A program made the translations under genes and the position numbers. DNA of 64,000 nucleotides from Labyrinthula sp. Ha (lineage: Eukaryota; Sar; Bigyra; Labyrinthulida; Labyrinthulaceae), in contig JAALGZ010000021.1 in assembly GCA_015227615.1 (NCBI GenBank), positions 496,001 to 560,000 on the forward strand. Reading direction: 5' to 3'. Each line of letters starts with the position of its first letter. Positions within the stretch are counted from its first letter, which is position 1. Below are positions 42,441 through 53,226 of this stretch, in pieces. The notes below the pieces were generated by a model. It had not been told where the DNA came from. It ran no database searches and saw only the letters and a program-made list of their open reading frames with translations.

Positions 42441-43372
42441 TATTTTTTCCCAAGCGCTCAACTTAAACCCCATCCTTTTTCAAACTAAAACATTTTTCTT
42501 CCAAAGACTCAAACTAAACCCCATCGCTTCTCAAATTAAAAAATAATTTAGCAAACATTTTAAAATGATTTGCGTTTTTTTAAGTTTTTTTTTCTAAAAC
42601 GTGTTGTACTTACTTTCTCTTTTCAAAAATAAATTCAGTTTAAATCGAACTTCTTTAGCCATCTTTTCTTCTTCTGTAAGAACATCTAAGTTGACAATGT
42701 TAAGATACCCTAAAGAAATAATATAATTGTTTTTTTATTACATGGAATCGTGAACATACATTAATTTGATCAAGTTTTCATTCTCAATTCACCTTTTCTT
42801 GTGCATTAATAACGTGCTTTCACAATAATGATACAGTTTTTCTGTTTTTTTCTTGTTGCATTGATTGTGTTTATTTTGAATTTTGGTTTTGAGGAATTTC
42901 CAATTCTGGCCAATCAGAAAATTAGCATGAAACACTCCAGAGTGTAAAAAAACTCCATTTTAACCGCTGCATGGAATGTTGAAGTTTTCTAGGATTACCA
43001 GAGAACTTTATCGTGCTTTCCATAGGGTAAAAAATACTATAAAAAATAGCATGGAAATTTAGAGCGTGAACATATGATCTAATTACTATTTGACCTATTT
43101 TGATATGTGAAATAAAATCTCAAATATCATTTTCGGCATATAAAAGTCCCGTAAAATTTCAAAAGTATACACGATTTGATTATTATATTAGAAATTTGGA
43201 TATTTTTCCTCAATTGTCATCCATATTCCCTGCTTTATGCAGTACTGACTAATGGTAGTAGGGAATATTGCAGAGGGGAACAAAATAGGGAAATACTTTA
43301 TCCAAAAGTAATGGTGAAAACAGATTTGATATTTTTGTTTCTATGTAGCAACACAATTAGTTTGTTGTTAAA
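42201..43372. other. Intergenic DNA with simple repeats
   Basis: No gene is seen. It holds a TA run (42,411-42,436) and, directly after, two imperfect tandem copies of a unit of about 50 bp (about 42,443-42,541, core taaaccccatc). The rest is plain AT-rich sequence up to the 5' LTR of element 2. Confidence 0.6.
42411..42436. repeat. (TA)13 microsatellite
   Basis: Uninterrupted alternating TA over 26 bases. Confidence 0.95.
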
Positions 43373-43811
43373 TGTTGAAATGAGTTAGTTTTGGTTTGTA
43401 AATGTATGAGAAAGAGCTGATGTTCTGAGCTCTAGTGATTGAAATATAAATATAGATGTTAGTTGATTGGGTGAGGTATATCCGAACCTTTGTTGAGAGC
43501 TAAGCGGAGCTCTTATGGGAAAATATAAGCTTGTTTAGACTTAAAGGAAATGGACGTTATTAGAAATATAAAATCGGTGGTAATGTCATATTGGAAGTTA
43601 ACGGAAGAGAAAAATGTGATGACGTGGTTTGGTGAAATACAGTTTTAGCTATGATCGAACACGAACTGTAGTTTGCTGAATATAGTTTTTTAATAAGTTT
43701 TTTAAGCCTTAAGAAGTATAAAAAAGAACTTTTACAATAGTTTAAGAAACCAAGAAGAAAAGGAAGAAATAAAAACTAGAAGTGTAAATTGAGAACTAGA
43801 CGTACTCAATA
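43373..43811 (+). repeat. 5' LTR of element 2
   Basis: 439 bp, starting TGTTGAAATGAG. The right edge is placed after ctcaata from the match to the 3' copy and the taaa target duplication. If a canonical CA end is required, the edge would lie three bases earlier. Confidence 0.9.
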
Positions 43812-43843
43812 TTGGATCCAATATTCGTATAAATAGTACGAAT
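43808..43843 (+). promoter_or_regulatory. Primer-binding site region of element 2, palindrome plus hairpin
   Basis: TGGATCCAATATTCG begins at 43,813 and could pair with a tRNA 3' end. It lies inside an 18-bp perfect palindrome (43,808-43,825, centred on GGATCC) that spans the LTR junction. A 7-bp inverted repeat (attcgta and tacgaat, 43,823-43,843) follows and ends 10 bases before the first ATG. Confidence 0.6.
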
Positions 43844-43853
43844 TATAATAGTT

Positions 43854-46800
43854 ATGGAAAAAGTGAATAAAAATAGAAGTGAGCCTCCGGTTTTAAGGTC
43901 GGAGAGTGGTGGAAAATCAGGAGGAAGGGTGATTGCAGAAATCAGTTCCAGGAACATAATCACCCGAGACACAGAAACTCCTCAGGAGTTGAATCAGGTT
44001 GCGGTTGAGGAAAATAGCAGTCAAGGAGATATGCGAGACACTAGTGAAGTGTACAGAAGTGTTTCTGATCAAGGAGAAAATATTACAACCCCGGATTATA
44101 TAGTAGTAACCCGCGAAAGTTGGGAGCAGCTTCAGCAAAATTATGAAACTCTACAACTTCAAATGAGCACTTTACTCCAACAAGTGAAAGCAAATATATC
44201 AACAGGAAACATTAAAAAATTTAGGAGGAATCTGTTCAAGATCAAAGATAAAAGGAGAAATGTGCTGGAGGTAGGAGACTCAAATTCTGAGAGTAGTGAT
44301 CTTTCGGCCTCTTCTTTGAGTTCGGCTGAGTCAGAGGATGATGTTGGAGATAACAGAGGTTTGAGAGAGAGTGAGAGAAAGAGGGCGAGAGAGGAGAAGT
44401 ACAAGGGAAAGCCAATATTGCGATCCCTGGAGCCTGGTAAAGTGGCATCGTTTTTGGAAGAATTTGAGGTGTATGAGACCAATGTGGTCAGAGGGAGGTT
44501 GAAGTTGCCTAATGCTGATATTTCTTTAAGTTTGAGCAATCAGGTGCAGGTGATGTTACAAGATGAGGGAGTAAGTGTGATGAGAAGGAGGTCTGTAATG
44601 AAGTACCTCAATAACATCAATCGGCTACAAAATAAAGGAAAAGAAAAAATACTAATGAGAAAGGTAGAGAGCTTGATGTGGTCTAATGAGGGCACACCTA
44701 TGAAGTCCATGACTCATTTTTTAAAACAAGTTACAGATATGGCAAGAGGGATCAAGTGGGAGACCAAGTCGATGGAGAGGGAGTTCTGTTTGAAAGTGAT
44801 CAAAAAATTGCCTTTAGAGTTCGGGTCAGGAAGTGCAAAAGAGACTCAATCGATAAAAAAGTGGAAGACAGTGGGAAAATTAAGAAGAGGTTTGAACGAG
44901 GCGGCCATGATCATATCGGAATGGGATCTTCAGAGTCCAGCTTTGAAACTTTTGACTAATGAACCCCTAAAGAATAAGAATAAAATAAGTGTGAAGTCTG
45001 ATCCAGCTCCAAAGCAGCGTCCAAGAAACCCCCGAGGGGAGTCAAACCCCTCAGAAGGGGTAAGAAGGACGACACTAGAGGATGGATCTGTAAAACACTT
45101 CCTACCAAAGACCTGGTCTAAGGAAAAAAGGAAGCAGTACGGCATGGACCATAACCTGTGCCTCTTCTGTTACCCCAGTAACCATCGATTAGATGATTGT
45201 AAGTTGGTTAAACAGCGGGATGCTAAGAAGGAGAAGACGGTAAATGAAATTGAAAAAGAAGCAGAGAGTAGTGAGAAGTTGGAGGCCGAAGAAAGCAGTT
45301 CGGAGGACGAGGAGTCGGTATTTGTAGGGGCAGTCGAAGTATTGGATGTTGAAGAAAGTTATGGGGATGAATCAGAAGATTTTATAGTAGGATCTCTAGA
45401 TCCAGTGGATTTAGGGGAGATATTAGTTGAGGATGAATTTGAAGTTGGGGGAGATATAGGGAAGCCACATGTAACTGATAATAAAGTGCAGGCATACCTA
45501 AGAAATAAAGTTAAAGAAAAAGTTTTAGTAGGAGTGAAAGAAGGAACCATAACCTCTGATCAAGCACAAGAGCTGGAATCCATTTTATTAGATCATCTTG
45601 AAGCTTTTGGGTTAAAAATCTCTAAGTGTGACTTCAATAATCTTACTCCTATGAAAATTGAGCTACGTGAAGGGGTCGCGGAGTATGTAAGCAAACCTTA
45701 CCCAATGTCCAAAGTCAGCATGGAGGCCCTAAAGAAAAAATTAAGAGAATTAGAAGACATGGGGATGATCAGGAGGGAGCCAAATCCTTTCTTTTCTTCG
45801 CCTGTAATTATGGTGCCAAAACCAGGAAAAAGGGATGAATATAGAATGGTAGTCGACCTCCGCAGGTGTAACAGATCTGTTAAACCCACTGGAGCAGGAT
45901 TACCAGACCTCGAGACCCAGTTAGCTTGGTTCAAGGGCACTGAGAAATATTTCGGGAGTTTTGATGGATTGAGTGGATTTGATTATTTGAGAGTGGAGGA
46001 TGGAGCCCAGAAGTATTTGGGGATGGTGACTCCGTGGGGTTGTTATACAATGTTGATGGCTCCCCAGGGCTATATAAATACCCCGCAGATATATCAGGAG
46101 AGGTTGATCAACGAAGTCCTGGGAGGTCTAAATAGGGATAGCTTGTTCGGTAACGGGGTCCTGCAATGGATCGATGACTCGCTGATCTATGCTTCATCCT
46201 GGAAAGAATACAAGGATATTCTTTCCCAGTTTTTAAACCAGTGTATCAAGGTGAATTTTCGTCTGAACCTGGATAAATGTGACTTGATTAAAAGTAGAGT
46301 GGGATGGTGTGGGAGAATCCTGGAGAATGGGAGATGGAGATATGATGAGAAATATTTTTTGAAGTTGGAAGATATGGGGGAGGTGAGGAAGATGGGTCAG
46401 TTTGAAGATTTGGTCTATGTGAGCACATGGCTAGCTTCCAGCGTGCCAGATTTAGCAAGGAAACGTTACTACCTTAGTAAGAGAATGAAGGAGCTTGAAC
46501 GGGACCTAAACATAAAATATAAAAAGAAGCTAAATAAGCATGAACGAAGAGCTGCGTCGGTGGAAGAGTGGTGGAGTGAGGAGGATCAGGATGAGGTTCG
46601 CAAATTTTTGAAGTCCATCTCTTCTAGTGCGGCCAATAGTTTAAAGTTGTACCAGCTTGATAAGAGGGTGGCTATATTCACGGATGCTAGTTTCCAGTTC
46701 TGGTCAGGAGTACTTGGACTGTGGGACAGTGACGGATGGTTGCCTATTTATTTTGGGAGTGGAGAGTTTGTAGGAAGTAGTATTCATTGGAGCATGATTG

Positions 46801-47159
46801 ACAAGAAAATCTATCCTATCATTAAGTTAATGAAAAGGTATAGATTCATCTTGTATGGCCATCAAACACCCATTGAACTCTATACAGATCACAAAAATTT
46901 GATATACCTGATGACACCAAAAAAGGACATGAAAGCTGCTGCGTTTGGGCGGGTTCAAAGATGGATACTCACCATCCAGGAATTAGTCACGGTGCTTCAT
47001 CATCTTCCAGGAGAAACTAATGTTCTGGCGGATCTGTTGACGAGGTGGGGATATGTGGAGTCGGAGGATACTTTGAACTTGAAAACAAAAGTCGTAGATA
47101 GCAATGGGGATATGGGTTGGAGAATTCGATGGAAAGGAATAACATTTTTTTGCGAATAG
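43854..47159 (+). CDS. Element 2 ORF1: Gag-RT-RNase H
   Basis: The frame is 1101 aa from ATG to TAG. Residues 1-190 are charged, with a probable coiled coil (ESWEQLQQNYETLQLQMSTL) and Ser-rich stretches. A Gag-like helical region follows at about 200-360. A CCHC zinc knuckle sits at about 436-449 (CLFCYPSNHRLDDC), then an acidic linker. RT is at about 590-850 with YRMVVDLRRCNRS, YFGSFDGLSGFDYL, APQGYINTP and the catalytic QWIDDSLIY (WxDD). RNase H is at about 935-1065 (VAIFTDASFQFWSG, LYTDHKNLIYL, LADLLTRWG). No retropepsin lies between Gag and RT, where Ty3 elements normally have it. ORF2 opens 22 bp downstream in a different frame; whether it is made separately or through a recoding step used by the family is unknown. 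Confidence 0.92.
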   Translation: MEKVNKNRSEPPVLRSESGGKSGGRVIAEISSRNIITRDTETPQELNQVAVEENSSQGDMRDTSEVYRSVSDQGENITTPDYIVVTRESWEQLQQNYETLQLQMSTLLQQVKANISTGNIKKFRRNLFKIKDKRRNVLEVGDSNSESSDLSASSLSSAESEDDVGDNRGLRESERKRAREEKYKGKPILRSLEPGKVASFLEEFEVYETNVVRGRLKLPNADISLSLSNQVQVMLQDEGVSVMRRRSVMKYLNNINRLQNKGKEKILMRKVESLMWSNEGTPMKSMTHFLKQVTDMARGIKWETKSMEREFCLKVIKKLPLEFGSGSAKETQSIKKWKTVGKLRRGLNEAAMIISEWDLQSPALKLLTNEPLKNKNKISVKSDPAPKQRPRNPRGESNPSEGVRRTTLEDGSVKHFLPKTWSKEKRKQYGMDHNLCLFCYPSNHRLDDCKLVKQRDAKKEKTVNEIEKEAESSEKLEAEESSSEDEESVFVGAVEVLDVEESYGDESEDFIVGSLDPVDLGEILVEDEFEVGGDIGKPHVTDNKVQAYLRNKVKEKVLVGVKEGTITSDQAQELESILLDHLEAFGLKISKCDFNNLTPMKIELREGVAEYVSKPYPMSKVSMEALKKKLRELEDMGMIRREPNPFFSSPVIMVPKPGKRDEYRMVVDLRRCNRSVKPTGAGLPDLETQLAWFKGTEKYFGSFDGLSGFDYLRVEDGAQKYLGMVTPWGCYTMLMAPQGYINTPQIYQERLINEVLGGLNRDSLFGNGVLQWIDDSLIYASSWKEYKDILSQFLNQCIKVNFRLNLDKCDLIKSRVGWCGRILENGRWRYDEKYFLKLEDMGEVRKMGQFEDLVYVSTWLASSVPDLARKRYYLSKRMKELERDLNIKYKKKLNKHERRAASVEEWWSEEDQDEVRKFLKSISSSAANSLKLYQLDKRVAIFTDASFQFWSGVLGLWDSDGWLPIYFGSGEFVGSSIHWSMIDKKIYPIIKLMKRYRFILYGHQTPIELYTDHKNLIYLMTPKKDMKAAAFGRVQRWILTIQELVTVLHHLPGETNVLADLLTRWGYVESEDTLNLKTKVVDSNGDMGWRIRWKGITFFCE

Positions 47160-47181
47160 TGGAGATGTTGATGTTGAAAAG

Positions 47182-50100
47182 ATGGAGATTGCTAACATGA
47201 TTGATGGGCCTGAAGGTGAAGAGGTGTTGGAAGTAGAAGTGAATAAGAGCACTAGTCGGAGGTTTGATCCAGAGGTAGTAAAGTTCGTGGAAAATAGAGT
47301 TGCTGTTCATTTCCCTAAAAGAAAGCAGGAAGTGAAGATTCTTACCATTCCAGAAATAGTAAAGGTCCAAGAAGCTTGTGAATTAAATCTGAAGGATCTA
47401 GATGCATCCCAGAACGAGCCAGGAGCCAGGATCAATAAGCAAGGAAAAATAATTATACCTGGAGAGCTTATTGAACGCTTCATTGTTACGGCTCATAATG
47501 CTTCAGGACATGGTAGCGTGGATGAAGTTATGCGTATTTTAGAACCCTTCTTTTTCGTCAATATACCTAGAAATAAACAAAAAATTTTAGCACAAAATTT
47601 GAAGAAATGGTGTTTGCATTGTGATAAAGATATAAAAATGATTCGCAGACCATTGGGGGAAATATATCACCCTATTAGAGGAGAGGTGGTGTTACACCTA
47701 GATTTTTTGAAAGTAAAAGAATCATATATCTTGGTTATATTGGAAGATGTGTCGAGGAAAGTGTTGTTAATAGAGGATCCCAGTCCATGTGCAGCAGTAG
47801 TTATAAGGGCATTGATAATGTGGAGGGGATTAATAGGATTGCCACCCACATTCACTTTGGTATCGGACAATGGTTCTCATTTAAACAACGAAGTGTTAAA
47901 AACCTTTGAGTCACGATTTCCAGCTGAGCATAAATTTTCCATAGTATACAGCCCGTGGAGTAACGGATCAATTGAAGTGATGAATAGGTTTGTTCTCCGA
48001 GTTCTTCGCCAGCTGTGTAGTTGCTACATGATTGAGAAAGAAAAGTGGAGTGAGTTATCACCCCAAGTAATGGATGTTATAAATAACAGCCGTTCACGTT
48101 ATGGGTATTCTCCAAATGAGCTGACCACATATTTATCTACTGCAAGAGGATTGAATAAAATAGTAGAAATTGATGAGACAAGTATCCTGCCACTAGTAAC
48201 TCAAGGGAAACTTAGAGAATGTACGGATCCTAGGAAGTTTAAGTCAGCCGTAGAAAAGTTGATGCAAATAATTTTGAATAGGAGAAATATAGTAGAGCCT
48301 ATTATTAAAGAAAGCAGAGACAGGTCAAGAAAATATATCAATGCTAAATTCAGATCATCAAGTGTAAATTTTGTGGCTGGATATTTTGTATTGATATCTA
48401 GAGTAGGTACACCGTGGTTAAATGATAAAATAAGTTTGAGATGGATTGGACCATATATAGTAGTAGCGGTTGAAGGTGAACATTGTTATAAAGTAAAATC
48501 CATTGGAGATAAGGAGCAAGTAGTACATTCACAACGGATGGTTCTATATCAGTCAAAATCTGAAGACTTTAAGATAACCTCAGAGATAAAACATAGTTTT
48601 TATTATAACCAGGGACCTTATTATGTAAAAAAGTTATTAGATTTGAGAAATACAATAGATGGATCTGAGGTGTTGATTTGGTGGCAAGGATTTCCAAAAA
48701 GTGATTCAAATTGGCAATGCATGCGTAGACTTTACGAGGATGTACCCCAATTAGTAAAAGAGTTTGTAAGGAAAAATAAAGACGATACCATAGATTTTGA
48801 AAATGCTCATAAATTGATCAGAGAATGGGAAAGAAATAAAGGTAGCAAAGAGGTAAATATGATTGCAGAAATTGTAAGCACTGTACCTAAAAATATGTGT
48901 TTGAAAGAGAGGATAAAAATAATTAGATATCCAAGTAGAATAAGATCGATGTCAGAAGGGGTGCCAGAAGGTTTAAGTAGATCTAAAGGTTGGTCGTTGG
49001 CAGAGAAGATAGTATTTGAAAAATTGAGTTTGAAATTTGGAATAGGAAATTGGAAAGAAATTTGTTCACTAGGTTGCCTTCCTGGGAAAACGAAGTCTCA
49101 AATGGTGACTCTATTGCAAGCATCATTAGGTAGTCAGTCGATCGGGGTATATAGAATGTTGAAAGTAAAGGTTGATAAGATCAAAGAATATAATGATAGT
49201 TTGAAGAATGTTTATAGACGTAATGGAGTTATTGTGCGAACTGGGAAGGAGAGGTCAACGTCTGAATTGAGTAAGGAAAGGGAATTTTATAAGAAAAAGT
49301 TTGAGGTGCAAGGTGATAGAAATTCTATTGAAATTCCAGTTTTAAATGTAGCAGATGTAAACAATCCACATCTTAATCTTCATGATATAAAAAAGATGAT
49401 AAACTTTATAAAGAACTTCAAGATAGAGAAGGAGTTTAGAGAATCGGTGAATCATATTGAAGATAATGCAGTAGAAGTAACTTGGCCAAAAGACAGTTTT
49501 AAATCAAAAATTGGGAATAAGTGGTATAAGGTGCTGCTTGACAGTGGAGCGGGAATTAGTTGCATAGGAATAAATATGATATCTTCATCTGAATTGCAAG
49601 TTGAGGGGGAAGAGTTGGTAAAGTTAAGTAATGTATATGGTGTAAGCGGGAAAAGATTAGAGATAATAGGGTATGTTTGGAAGGAGATTAAATTGATACA
49701 TCCTAGAATAAAAATGAACTTGGGGAAGATTTGTTTATATGTGCTGAAGAGATCAATGAGTAAAATAATAGTAGGAGAGAAGGTTTTGAAAAAATATAAG
49801 TTGAGACCTGTAGATGTATTGATGGGGAGAAGCAGAAATGTTGATTTTGAAATAAATAATGTTGAGAATGATTTGAGAGATAAGTGTTTGAAAGAGTGGG
49901 AGGATTTGTATAAAAGTGAATTTAATAAAAAGGAAGAAAGAAGAAAATATAAAAAATTATTTTCAGAATATTTGAAGGATAATAATAATTGCTTTAATGG
50001 AGTTCGAGTAGGTGAAATGAGGGATGATTTGTATAAAGTGAATGATCTGGAAAAAGTGGGGGAACAGAGTTTTGTTGTTTGGAAGCAACCTAAAAGGAGT

Positions 50101-50670
50101 AGATATATGGTTTCAGATGTGTTGAAGTTAGATTTGGAGGTAGTAGGTGAATATGATGTTGTTTTACTTGATCCTGCTTGGGATGATGGAGTGTCGTTAA
50201 ATCCAACAAGGGGGTTGTCAAAAACTTATCCAACGATTAAAGTAGACCAAGTGAAGCAGATCCCCGTTAATAAGCTCTGTCCTGTTGGAGTTGTAGCTTT
50301 GTGGGTGACAAATTCGAAGTTGCAGGAGGGAATCGATATTTTGAAAATTTGGGGATGTCGTTTAGTTGAAGTAGTGGTATGGGTAAAAAAGACCAGTAGC
50401 GGAAAACTTTGGCACTCACACGGACAGTTCTTGCGGCATAATAAAGAGATATTGCTATTATCAGTCAGGGGAAAATCCTTTTTATCTAAATCAAGAAGTG
50501 GAGATGTAATAATGAGTAAAGTTCGTCAACAAAGTAGGAAGCCAGATGAGGTTTATCAACTGCTTGAAAGACTAAATCCTGGCGCTAGATATTTGGAATT
50601 GTTTGGGAGAAGATGGAATTGCCGTGAGGGTTGTTGTACTATCGGTTTAGATGGAGCATCGAGCTTATAA
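47182..50670 (+). CDS. Element 2 ORF2: integrase-chromodomain-Myb-retropepsin-MT-A70
   Basis: The frame is 1162 aa from ATG to TAA. An H2C2 zinc region is at about 104-155 (AHNASGHGSVDEV, CLHCDKD). The integrase core has D174, D229 and E265 (DX35E, the same spacing as element 1). A chromodomain is at about 473-530 (SEVLIWWQGFPKSDSNWQ). A Myb/SANT-like domain is at about 597-650 (GWSLAEKIVFEKLSLKFG, LPGKTKSQM), followed by the LGSQSIG box also found in element 1 as LGLQSIG. A retropepsin-like segment is at about 780-880 (YKVLLDSGAGISCIG, then KIIVGEKVLKKY). MT-A70 is at about 985-1155: VVLLDPAW with D997, NPTRG, KTYPT, VALWVTN, VVWVKK, GARYLELFGRRW. The DPAW variant replaces the common DPPW. 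Its predicted role is adenine-N6 methylation; the target is unknown. Confidence 0.92.
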   Translation: MEIANMIDGPEGEEVLEVEVNKSTSRRFDPEVVKFVENRVAVHFPKRKQEVKILTIPEIVKVQEACELNLKDLDASQNEPGARINKQGKIIIPGELIERFIVTAHNASGHGSVDEVMRILEPFFFVNIPRNKQKILAQNLKKWCLHCDKDIKMIRRPLGEIYHPIRGEVVLHLDFLKVKESYILVILEDVSRKVLLIEDPSPCAAVVIRALIMWRGLIGLPPTFTLVSDNGSHLNNEVLKTFESRFPAEHKFSIVYSPWSNGSIEVMNRFVLRVLRQLCSCYMIEKEKWSELSPQVMDVINNSRSRYGYSPNELTTYLSTARGLNKIVEIDETSILPLVTQGKLRECTDPRKFKSAVEKLMQIILNRRNIVEPIIKESRDRSRKYINAKFRSSSVNFVAGYFVLISRVGTPWLNDKISLRWIGPYIVVAVEGEHCYKVKSIGDKEQVVHSQRMVLYQSKSEDFKITSEIKHSFYYNQGPYYVKKLLDLRNTIDGSEVLIWWQGFPKSDSNWQCMRRLYEDVPQLVKEFVRKNKDDTIDFENAHKLIREWERNKGSKEVNMIAEIVSTVPKNMCLKERIKIIRYPSRIRSMSEGVPEGLSRSKGWSLAEKIVFEKLSLKFGIGNWKEICSLGCLPGKTKSQMVTLLQASLGSQSIGVYRMLKVKVDKIKEYNDSLKNVYRRNGVIVRTGKERSTSELSKEREFYKKKFEVQGDRNSIEIPVLNVADVNNPHLNLHDIKKMINFIKNFKIEKEFRESVNHIEDNAVEVTWPKDSFKSKIGNKWYKVLLDSGAGISCIGINMISSSELQVEGEELVKLSNVYGVSGKRLEIIGYVWKEIKLIHPRIKMNLGKICLYVLKRSMSKIIVGEKVLKKYKLRPVDVLMGRSRNVDFEINNVENDLRDKCLKEWEDLYKSEFNKKEERRKYKKLFSEYLKDNNNCFNGVRVGEMRDDLYKVNDLEKVGEQSFVVWKQPKRSRYMVSDVLKLDLEVVGEYDVVLLDPAWDDGVSLNPTRGLSKTYPTIKVDQVKQIPVNKLCPVGVVALWVTNSKLQEGIDILKIWGCRLVEVVVWVKKTSSGKLWHSHGQFLRHNKEILLLSVRGKSFLSKSRSGDVIMSKVRQQSRKPDEVYQLLERLNPGARYLELFGRRWNCREGCCTIGLDGASSL

Positions 50671-50679
50671 AGAAAGCAG
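50669..50679 (+). promoter_or_regulatory. Polypurine tract of element 2
   Basis: aaagaaagcag directly precedes the 3' LTR. It is mostly purine and overlaps the ORF2 stop codon, as in element 1. Confidence 0.75.
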
Positions 50680-51118
50680 TGTTGAAATGAGTTAGTTTTG
50701 GTTTGTAAATGTATGAGAAAGAGCTGATGTTCTGACCTCTAGTGATTGAAATATAAATATAGATGTTAGTTGATTGGGTGAGGTATATCCGAACCTTTGT
50801 TGAGAGCCAAGCGGAGCTCTTATGGGAAAATATAAGCTTGTTTAGATTTAAAGGAAATGGACGTTATTAGAAATATAAAATCGGTGGTAATGTCATATTG
50901 GAAGTTAACGGAAGAGAAAAATGTGATGACGTGGTTTGGTGAAATACAGTTTTAGCTATGATCGAACACGAACTGTAGTTTGCTGAATATAGTTTTTTAA
51001 TAAGTTTTTTAAGCCTTAAGAAGTATAAAAAAGAACTTTTACAATAGTTTAAGAAACCAAGAAGAAAAGGAAGAAATAAAAACTAGAAGTGTAAATTGAG
51101 AACTAGACGTACTCAATA
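50680..51118 (+). repeat. 3' LTR of element 2
   Basis: 439 bp, differing from the 5' copy at three positions by eye, all in the first half. It is followed by taaa. Confidence 0.92.
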
Positions 51119-53226
51119 TAAAGTTTCATTAACATTGTTTGAAACAGCCTTTTCCAGGCTAGCCAATGACTGGTCACTCCACTAGTAGGGATAAGGGAGG
51201 AACCTAATTTACCCAAAATGAATTTATAAAAATCAAAAAAGAAAGAAACAAATGATTCGAGTCATGAAAGACTTAAGAAGTTGAGGAAAACAAGTAAAAA
51301 ATGGGCCAGATAAATATGCAAATGATGAAGATTATATCTAAGCCAAAGGAAAAAAGGATTTGACACAGTTTTAGCAAAGATGAGTACATGAAAGAGCTAA
51401 TGAAGAAAGAATGAACCAGATGACCACGATCAAGATCAAAAGATTTTCTTTGCTACTAACGTGATACCTTTGTTCTGAGAATACATATATTTTCTGTGTT
51501 AACTGAGCCCTATCAACCTTAAAATTTCTTTGCTTTTAAGAAATTAAAATTTTCTGAAGTTTCGTACTTAATCTCGGGTCTTTAAAATTGTCACGGACTT
51601 TCTGCTAACCCCTTCCTCATAGCTTATGTACACACTCCAACGTATCTATGCTCAAAATAAGGATGAGAATGTAAATCAACCTTCATCTTCATCGAGAGTT
51701 GAGTCATGGGAGGTATTTTTAAAGATACTAGGATAAATCACTTCATATTTTAATATTTTTTAACTTTTTCTGTTTACTTGCTACCTTCTGGCGCACTTCA
51801 CTTTGTTCCCAGCCCCTTCTCTGTTTTGTCGAAATATGGGTTGAGGTTAGGGTTTCGTGACCTATTGCCAATGGTCTGCTACTACACCTATCAGAAGAGT
51901 GGCCTACCATAGGATACATACAAAAAACCGATTCCAGATTGTTTTATTGCAAAAATTTAATAAATATTGCAACTCCATAGTAATGCCGTATTCAGTAGTC
52001 CAAATTCTTGGTTTTTCAGAATACTATGCAGTTGTTTAGATAAATAAATTATACAGCCATATGATAAAACTGTTTCACAAAGCTTCCCATTCCAGTTTGA
52101 TAGCATCAATTTTATAATTATTGGTTTCTCTGTTATATTTTATATGAAATATCCCATGAAGCAACCAGTATACTCATGCTAAGAGAACTGTTCGATAGTC
52201 TCGGTTCTTGAGAATACTATTCAGATGCAATTGTAGAGAAAATCTAGACCCATAAATAATTTACATTGACTATTTAACAAGAATTATCAGAACATTTGTG
52301 CTGTTCGAGGTTATTCACAGTATTTGATCTAAAGAGGAAACAGTGGAAAACTCTTCTAGATGTTAAGTAATACTCGTTGAACAGTTTTTATATTACTCGA
52401 TAGAAATTTAGATTACACCTTATTAATAGGAATATGCACTAAGAAAAAAAGATAGAACCTGCATAATATTGAAGTCTTGTTTAACACGTCAAGATATTTT
52501 ATATATCTGAATAAGTAGAACCTATGTTAGTTTCTTGTTTCTTCAACTGTTGTTTCATAGTTTCTAGAAAGTTGTTTTTGGGAAGTTTACTTAATTAAAA
52601 TAGAAAGATAAAAAAAATATATTAGATTACACGTTCTATCTTGTTAGAAGATTTTCTCAGTTGAGCTTTGATTCTAATGAGTGAAATGTGTCGCTTTAGT
52701 TATTCTTCTTGTCGACTTTTTTTAGTCTCAATTTAAAAACTATGGTTTGATGAATGTGTTAATTAATCTTAAAGAGATCTGTTTTTGATATAGAAAGCAC
52801 AAAATATTATCCTGGAATAATACATTAATTAGAAACTGTTGTTGAGAAAATGTTTCTCTTGCAGTTGAACTTCAGTTTCTTTTCATATGTTTATTAAACC
52901 TTTCCTTATATACTCAATTGTTCTACTATAATCAAATCAAGCATATAATATGTTTGGTTTCACAACTCTTAGTGAAATTAATTTTGTCATCTATACTATA
53001 TATTTTTCTAATCATAACCATTTTCTTCTGAAAGTAGGTTTGTAATATATTCAAGAACTCTGCGATTCTAGAATAATTCTTCTCTAACTTTGAAATAAAC
53101 TACATATTTCCCATAGATGAAATGTAGGAAGAACTGAAAAATAAAATAATTTAAAATATATCCTTATACTCAGTAATGATTATTTAAATCCATATCTTAG
53201 CTGAACTATAACTTCTTTATGTTAGT
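51119..53226. other. Intergenic DNA, no gene recognised
   Basis: Plain AT-rich sequence on both strands with frequent stops. A 60-codon frame at 51,857-52,039 has no support. The right end is the 3' flank of the gene at 53,227. Confidence 0.6.

Larger units (their letters stand above)
43373..51118 (+). mobile_element. Ty3-like LTR retrotransposon with chromodomain, Myb-like, retropepsin-like and MT-A70 domains (element 2)
   Basis: Length 7,746 bp. The 439-bp LTRs differ at three positions by eye. There is a probable 4-bp target duplication taaa (43,369-43,372 and 51,119-51,122), a TGG-type primer site after the 5' LTR and a purine tract before the 3' LTR. Two long open frames carry Gag-RT-RNase H, and integrase-chromodomain-Myb-retropepsin-MT-A70. 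It looks whole and is young, though older than element 1. Codon usage is AT-rich like the host's. It is only distantly similar to element 1, but has the same unusual C-terminal domain set. Confidence 0.95.
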
